Of a DNA stretch of 17,909 bases, positions 13,510 through 17,909 are shown piece by piece (the stretch's first letter is position 1; the number at the start of each line of letters is the position of its first letter). The notes under the pieces were generated by a model. The model was not told where the DNA came from. It made no database searches and worked only from the letters and a program-made list of their open reading frames with translations. The position numbers were made by a program, and so were the translations under genes. Origin of the DNA: an uncultured Subdoligranulum sp. (GTDB taxonomy: Bacteria; Bacillota; Clostridia; Christensenellales; CAG-314); assembly GCA_902496185.1 (NCBI GenBank), contig CABUZX010000022.1:1-17909 (forward strand), in the 5' to 3' direction.

Positions 13510-15894
13510 ATGTTGTCATTAAAAAAACTTAAAAACAGTATTCAATCTTTTATTCCTGCAAATTGGTGGGGAGAAACTTGGCGCGAAGGTTTTTTTAGTG
13601 GAAACGGACAAATCGGTATCAACGCCTTTGGCGGAGCCCTAAACGAAAAAATATTAATTAATCTTGCAGAACTTAATTGGCAGGGCAAGGTAAGCGTTAT
13701 GCCTGATATAGGCGCAAAAATAAAGGAAGTAAGACAACTTATAGACGAAGGTAATACGGAAGAAGCTCAAACGGTAATGTCCAAGCTGTTGGTGCAAAAA
13801 AACTTTCGTCCGCAGACCTTTTATCCGTTGCCCCTTGCCGTGCTGAATATTTTTGCAAATACCGACAAAACCCCAAAAGAATTTCATAGAGTACTGAATA
13901 CTTCCAACGGTGAAATTTCCATCAGTTATCTTGATGCAAATACCCGTATGACTCGTAATATGTTTGTCAGTCGCGCTGACGGACTTATCGTATGCGAATT
14001 GGTGAAAACCGGTCAAAAACTTATAGACGTCGACCTGTCCTTTTCCGTACCCGACAAAATCAACGCCCGCACGCCTGTTGGCGTAAGTATGACTCCCGAA
14101 GGAGTGCTCACAAAGTGCGAGGGAAATTTTTTGTATTTTTCCGCGCGGAACGACGACGGTTCGGAATTTGGCGTGGTGGCAAAAGTCACTTATTACGGTG
14201 GTACGATAGTACCAAAGGACGATAAGCTCAACGTTCGCGGAGCAAACAGTGTTTTGATAGTGGCAAAACCGTTTGCCAATTCTTATAAGGAAAAAGAGTT
14301 TAACGCAATCAAAACGCAACTTGCTTCTAACAAGGCTACTTATGACAAATTGCTAAAAGCTCATCAGGCTATTCATCAAAAAGAGATGGACGGTTTAGAG
14401 ATAGAAATAGAATCTTCTTCCCTTTCCGACACCGCGGAAAATCTGTTGTTGGACTGCAAAAAGGAAGGAGTGATGTCGCCTGCATTGGCAAAAAAGATGT
14501 GGAACTTCGGCAGATATTTGCTTTATTCAAGTACTGCATTTGACGGAAAAATCGTTTTACCGACAGGTTTGTTTAACGGCAACTACAAATCGGTAGAAAA
14601 CACAGTTAATTTTGCTGGCAAAACCGAAAGCTGTTATCACGCGGTTTTGGCAGGCGGTATGGAACAACTTTTAGAACCGCTTTTTGTCTTTGCAGAAAAC
14701 GCCATAGGAGATATGCGCGACAACGCTATAAGGCTTTTTGGCGTAAGAGGGTTGTTTTTGCCTGCCGTTACGACGGGAGTAACGGGTAGAGTCGGTCTTG
14801 TAGAACCTTCCGTACTGCACTTTACAGGTTGCGCAGGGTATCTTGCTGGGTTGTTTTACGATTATTATTTGTTTACAAAGGATACAAAATTTTTAAAGAC
14901 TCGCGCATTGCCCTTTATGAAGGAAGTTGCGCAGTTTTATGAAGAATTTTTCAAACTCACAAGAGAAGACGTGTACGAAAGCAGTCCGGGCTATTCGCCA
15001 ATGTCTACCCAAAGCGACGCAAAGCAACCGACTTACATAGGCAAAAACGCAACGATAGATTTTTCTATCGCAACGCAACTTTTGCAAAACCTTATCGAAG
15101 GAGCAAACGTCGCCAACGTTTACAAGGATGAAGTAGACAAATGGCAAGATATGCTGACAAAAATTCCTTCTCCAAAGGTTGACTCTGACGGCGCTTTGCG
15201 TGACTACGCTGACAAAAACGCAGACTTTAAAACGGCGGGAGTGGGCGCCTTGTATTCTGCGTTTGCTTCGAGAAGCGTGGATATGACGAGCGACGACGAA
15301 ACACTAAAAACGTACGTAGCAACGGCACGCAAAAAACTTGCGGAAAGCGGAAATTATCAGACGGCAATGACTATGATTGATTTAGCGAGAGCGTTTATAC
15401 GGCTCGGTCAAAAATCGCAGGCAATGGAGTGTTTGTCAAACGTTGTCAATTGTTGCGCTTACAACAATCTTGCTTTGGGGTATTCTGATTGGCGTGGCAA
15501 CGGTGTGGTGGGCGAAAACGTTTGGGCGCCAATGCAGTTGTCGGCAAATATGGCTTTTGCAACGGCTATTCAGGAAATGTTGCTATATTCAAAGGAAGGC
15601 GCGCTCAGTATTCTACCGTGTATCCCTAACGACTGGAAAAATATTACAGTGGAAAATATGCAAGCGGTGGGCAATCTTGCCGTTTCGATAGAACTTTCTG
15701 CAAAAGGCTTGCTGAACGTTTCTGTAAAAGCCAAAAAGACGGCAACTTTTGATTTGTATCTGCCGGAAAACGTAAAAAAACTCAAAAAGAGCAACGTTTC
15801 TTGCGTTTTGGATACAGAGCCATGTCCTCGCATCAAAAACGTGACCGTTTCGGCAGGCAAAACTGCTACTTTCAGTTTTGTTTATTCTTTTTAG
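13510..15894 (+). CDS. GH95-like glycoside hydrolase-family protein with altered active site
   Basis: 794 residues, the usual length of glycoside hydrolase family 95 (alpha-L-fucosidases and alpha-L-galactosidases). The N-terminal beta domain (about residues 15-250) has the family opening FFSGNGQIGINAFGGALNEKI and later FHRVLNTSNGEISISY. An (alpha/alpha)6-barrel region (about 300-685) contains NFGRYLLYSST, AGYLAGLFYDYYLFTKDTKF and SPGYSP, and a C-terminal beta domain follows (about 690-790) after LLYSKEGALSILPCIPNDW. Residues expected for catalysis are changed. The SPE motif that I take to carry the general acid reads SPM (Met498). The QIDGNFG motif carrying the base reads QLSANMA (Ser678 for Asp). 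The NIN pair reads NFA (367-369). There is no signal peptide, so it is probably cytoplasmic. It may be inactive, act on another substrate, or bind sugar only. The family is likely; the activity is unknown. nrdR follows after 23 bases. Confidence 0.8.
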   Translation: MLSLKKLKNSIQSFIPANWWGETWREGFFSGNGQIGINAFGGALNEKILINLAELNWQGKVSVMPDIGAKIKEVRQLIDEGNTEEAQTVMSKLLVQKNFRPQTFYPLPLAVLNIFANTDKTPKEFHRVLNTSNGEISISYLDANTRMTRNMFVSRADGLIVCELVKTGQKLIDVDLSFSVPDKINARTPVGVSMTPEGVLTKCEGNFLYFSARNDDGSEFGVVAKVTYYGGTIVPKDDKLNVRGANSVLIVAKPFANSYKEKEFNAIKTQLASNKATYDKLLKAHQAIHQKEMDGLEIEIESSSLSDTAENLLLDCKKEGVMSPALAKKMWNFGRYLLYSSTAFDGKIVLPTGLFNGNYKSVENTVNFAGKTESCYHAVLAGGMEQLLEPLFVFAENAIGDMRDNAIRLFGVRGLFLPAVTTGVTGRVGLVEPSVLHFTGCAGYLAGLFYDYYLFTKDTKFLKTRALPFMKEVAQFYEEFFKLTREDVYESSPGYSPMSTQSDAKQPTYIGKNATIDFSIATQLLQNLIEGANVANVYKDEVDKWQDMLTKIPSPKVDSDGALRDYADKNADFKTAGVGALYSAFASRSVDMTSDDETLKTYVATARKKLAESGNYQTAMTMIDLARAFIRLGQKSQAMECLSNVVNCCAYNNLALGYSDWRGNGVVGENVWAPMQLSANMAFATAIQEMLLYSKEGALSILPCIPNDWKNITVENMQAVGNLAVSIELSAKGLLNVSVKAKKTATFDLYLPENVKKLKKSNVSCVLDTEPCPRIKNVTVSAGKTATFSFVYSF

Positions 15895-15917
15895 TATACA
15901 ATCGGAGAAAATTTTTT

Positions 15918-16394
15918 ATGAAGTGTATTTATTGTGGGTGCGCCGAGTTGAAAGTTATCGACAGTCGCCCGGTAGAAGAAAGCAACGCTATAAGGCGAAG
16001 AAGAGAATGTACTAATTGTTCAAGGCGTTTTACTACATACGAAACGGTAGAAGAAACGCAACTTCTCGTAATAAAAAGCAATGGCAACCGTCAAATTTTT
16101 GACGTAAACAAATTGAAAAACGGCATAGTCAAATCTTGCGAAAAACGCCCCGTTTCTATGGAAAAGATAGACGCATTAGTGGAGTCTATACGCAAAAAAC
16201 TCAATAACAGCCTCGAGCAGGAAGTTACAAGTAAGTACATTGGCGAGTTGGTTATGGAGGGCTTAAAAGATATTGACGAGGTAGCTTACATTAGGTTTGC
16301 GTCCGTTTACCGCAAATTTAAGGATAGCACTACTTTTTTTGAAGAAATGAAAAAAATCTTTGAGCCTACCACAAAAACAGCTGAAGATAATTAA
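15918..16394 (+). CDS. nrdR: Transcriptional repressor NrdR
   Basis: NrdR is a zinc- and nucleotide-binding repressor of ribonucleotide reductase genes. It has a zinc ribbon, MKCIYCG with Cys3/Cys6 and CTNC with Cys31/Cys34, and the Arg-rich RRRRECTNCSRRFTTYE block. An ATP-cone domain (about residues 46-136) starts LLVIKSNGNRQIFDVNKL. The length of 158 residues is typical. The ATG at 15918 is chosen because the family begins MKC and GGAGAA lies at 15904-15909; a longer frame from 15801 overlaps the upstream gene. It probably shares a transcript with the GH95-like gene. No nrd genes or NrdR boxes are visible in the window, so its targets lie elsewhere. Confidence 0.97.
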   Translation: MKCIYCGCAELKVIDSRPVEESNAIRRRRECTNCSRRFTTYETVEETQLLVIKSNGNRQIFDVNKLKNGIVKSCEKRPVSMEKIDALVESIRKKLNNSLEQEVTSKYIGELVMEGLKDIDEVAYIRFASVYRKFKDSTTFFEEMKKIFEPTTKTAEDN

Positions 16395-16443
16395 TTTATT
16401 ACCCCAAAAACGTAAAAGCTTTTTATTATATTTACTCTTAATC

Positions 16444-16472
16444 GCGCGTCCTTTGGGCGCGCAACTTTTTTT
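16444..16472 (+). terminator. Intrinsic terminator after nrdR
   Basis: GCGCGTCC (16444-16451) pairs with GGGCGCGC (16455-16462), with one T-G wobble and a three-base loop, then AAC and T7 (16466-16472). It lies 50 bases past nrdR. The T-run ends only six bases before the ATG of the next gene. Confidence 0.88.
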
Positions 16473-16478
16473 GACGAT

Positions 16479-17552
16479 ATGGATACAAAACGACAATTAT
16501 TGAATTTTTACGCCCGTTATCCTTTAATGCGGACGCAGGATTATATCAAACTGCTTTATCAAAGCGAGTTTTTCGGCGGTCACTTGATTTCAAACGAAGA
16601 AGACTCTTTTTTGCGTTTGCAACGCGAAGCGGAAACTTGTTTTACTCAAAAGAAAATTGAGGAAGAACTAAACGACGATTTTTTGGGTATGAGTAGGATA
16701 AATTTGCGTCCTTTCGTACGCCAAAACGGAGATTTATATCTTTTAAACCAATTGTTTGTAAAGAGTTTTTCTCCAAATGAAGGCAGTTTGCAAAATCTTG
16801 ATAAAAAACTTGACGCATTGCTCGAGTTGTCAAAGGAGCGAAAAATCGATTTGCCGTATTTTTCCTTAAAAAGAGAGGTCAACAACTATAAGGCAAATGG
16901 TTATCCCGTATTGAGTCACTCGTCCGCCGTCAAAATGAATTACGCCCCCAGCTATAGGGTAGTCAAAAAGGAATATTGGCAGTTGTGCGACGTGATTTGC
17001 GCTATAAACAAATTGCTCAACACCCGACTTGTTGTTACCGTGGCAATAGAGGGCAACAGCGGAGCAGGCAAATCCTTTTTTGCCACCGCCTTAAAAAAAT
17101 TTTACGATTGCAACGTATTGAGTACTGACGACTTTTTTTTGCCGTTTGAAATGCGTACAAAAGAAAGACTCTCCGAAATCGGCGGAAATATTCATTACGA
17201 AAGGTTGTCTCAGGCTCTTAAGATAATCAAAAGCTCTCAAGATCTCGAATACTATTCCTTTGATTGCAAAACGGGCAAACAAATCCCCAAAATTCTTAAG
17301 GCAAATCGTCTCAATATTGTAGAAGGATGCTATTCTCTGCATCCTACTCTTAAAAAAGAATATGACCTTGCCGTTGTTCTTACGGTAAACAAAGCGCAAC
17401 AGCAACAAAGAATTTTTTTGCGCGATGGCGAAAAAGTATTTCAAGATTATTTATCCAAGTGGATACCAATGGAGCAAGAGTATCTTAAAACACTTTCTTT
17501 AAAAGATATCCCCGTGATTTATTTAGATACTTCTAATGATTTTTCTTTATAG
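16479..17552 (+). CDS. P-loop uridine-kinase-like protein
   Basis: Probable cytoplasmic small-molecule kinase of the uridine kinase / phosphoribulokinase type, 357 residues. An N-terminal domain of about 165 residues (YARYPLMRTQDYIKLLYQSE, then FFGGHLISNEED) is of the type found in clostridial uridine-kinase-like proteins; its role is unknown. The kinase domain starts with VTVAIEGNSGAGKS, the Walker A loop at residues 192-199, followed by STDDFFLP, which carries the likely substrate-binding or catalytic Asp pair, and IVEGCYSLHP. The C terminus has the arginine-rich lid-like QQRIFLRDGE. The substrate cannot be read from sequence. The ATG at 16479 has no Shine-Dalgarno site and directly follows the nrdR terminator. 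In-frame sequence upstream to the stop at 16413 contains no ATG, GTG or TTG. Translation may rely on an AT-rich, unstructured start, or the true start may be Met17. Confidence 0.82.
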   Translation: MDTKRQLLNFYARYPLMRTQDYIKLLYQSEFFGGHLISNEEDSFLRLQREAETCFTQKKIEEELNDDFLGMSRINLRPFVRQNGDLYLLNQLFVKSFSPNEGSLQNLDKKLDALLELSKERKIDLPYFSLKREVNNYKANGYPVLSHSSAVKMNYAPSYRVVKKEYWQLCDVICAINKLLNTRLVVTVAIEGNSGAGKSFFATALKKFYDCNVLSTDDFFLPFEMRTKERLSEIGGNIHYERLSQALKIIKSSQDLEYYSFDCKTGKQIPKILKANRLNIVEGCYSLHPTLKKEYDLAVVLTVNKAQQQQRIFLRDGEKVFQDYLSKWIPMEQEYLKTLSLKDIPVIYLDTSNDFSL

Positions 17553-17625
17553 TTACAATTTGTAAATCGACAAAATAAAAAATGGCTCTATGCATATAGC
17601 TACATACTGCCTAAAAAACGTAAGT

Positions 17626-17669
17626 AAACCCGCAAGAGAGCCGAGGCAAGCTTTCTTGCGGGTTTTTTT
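17626..17669 (+). terminator. Strong intrinsic terminator after the uridine-kinase-like gene
   Basis: AAACCCGCAAGA (17626-17637) pairs with TCTTGCGGGTTT (17654-17665), and the stem extends by up to four more pairs (with one wobble) towards an eight-base loop. A run of seven T ends at 17669. It lies 74 bases past the stop codon. The 5' arm overlaps a possible competing pairing described in the findings. Confidence 0.92.
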
Positions 17670-17706
17670 ATATTTGGCTTAAAGTAAGATAGTTTTGCAA
17701 GAACTA

Positions 17707-17909
17707 TGTGTTTAAATTCTAAAACTTTTAATTTTTGCAAAAAAGTTTTAAAAAAGTGTGTTTTTTTTCCGTTTTAAAAACCCATATAGGTAGAAAGGTA
17801 AAAACTAGCCAAAAACGGTAGCGTTATTACGGGAGATTCTTCGATTGTCCGTCAGGTGGGTGGTCTCAGAATGACCGTCATTGTCATACTGAGCGCAAGC
17901 GAAGTATCT
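17707..17909 (-). repeat. Dispersed non-coding repeat, copy B (cut by window edge)
   Basis: Inverted copy of the element at 12041-12271. The core 17714-17853 matches with two differences in 140 bases. The outer end (17880-17909) matches with one difference in about 30 bases. The segment between the two is 22-32 bases shorter than in copy A and different in sequence. The window ends inside or just at the element's edge. The remaining intergenic sequence from 17553 to 17706 holds the terminator and no gene. Confidence 0.85.

Noticed and set aside
13654..14319. Open frame of 221 codons on the minus strand within the GH95-like gene
   Set aside because: It lies wholly antisense to a gene with clear family motifs, has no ribosome binding site, and its translation has no recognisable features.
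15801..15917. Longer start for nrdR overlapping the GH95-like gene
   Set aside because: NrdR proteins begin MKC at the zinc ribbon, and a GGAGAA site precedes the ATG at 15918.
17628..17665. Resemblance of ACCCGCAAG to a twister-sister ribozyme
   Set aside because: The remaining conserved nucleotides and the cleavage-site side are missing, and the sequence forms a simple perfect hairpin followed by a T-run, which is a terminator.

Overview
The window looks like chromosomal DNA from an AT-rich, low-GC Gram-positive bacterium of the Clostridia type, probably an uncultured, gut-associated lineage. This rests on several things. AGGAGG-type ribosome binding sites and consensus sigma-A promoters are present. 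The order nadD-yqeK then rsfS is typical of Firmicutes. There is a spore-type YhcN/YlaJ-like protein, and there are BspA-type leucine-rich-repeat lipoproteins with Cys-rich heads of a kind common in gut Clostridia. The exact lineage is an inference.

Layout. (1) 1-2130: the edge of a mobile region. It holds a large serine recombinase with a TTG start, a decayed reading frame interrupted by three TAA codons, and a perfect 44-bp palindrome. (2) 2186-4567: a core block. An unrecognised four-helix membrane protein on the minus strand diverges from a fused NadD-YqeK (NAD synthesis plus an HD-domain Ap4A hydrolase), followed by rsfS (ribosome silencing factor). The nadD promoter places the predicted transcript start on the ATG, so the mRNA is probably leaderless. 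(3) 4583-11808: two paralogous cell-surface lipoproteins (950 and 1357 residues) on the minus strand. Each has its own promoter and terminator. Both carry a lipobox, a 26-residue-period Cys/His head and a long array of BspA-type repeats. The larger one shows recent internal duplications at DNA level and a GC-rich Trp-Gly linker. (4) 11809-13184: a long gene-poor stretch with one copy of a dispersed repeat, then an exported YhcN-like protein with a structured leader. (5) 13185-17552: a small membrane protein, a cytoplasmic GH95-like protein that lacks the expected catalytic residues, nrdR immediately downstream, and a P-loop uridine-kinase-like protein. (6) 17553-17909: a strong terminator and a second, inverted copy of the dispersed repeat, cut by the window edge.

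How the parts relate. NadD-YqeK and RsfS form a housekeeping operon (NAD supply, dinucleotide alarmone clearance, ribosome dormancy). The GH95-like gene and nrdR are 23 bp apart and probably co-transcribed. The two lipoproteins are separately expressed paralogues, not an operon. I see no CRISPR array, no rRNA or tRNA gene and no clear defence system. The strongest candidates for something undescribed are the GH95-like protein with a rewritten active site, the dispersed repeat with a near-invariant 140-bp core, and the Trp-Gly linker expansion in the large lipoprotein.
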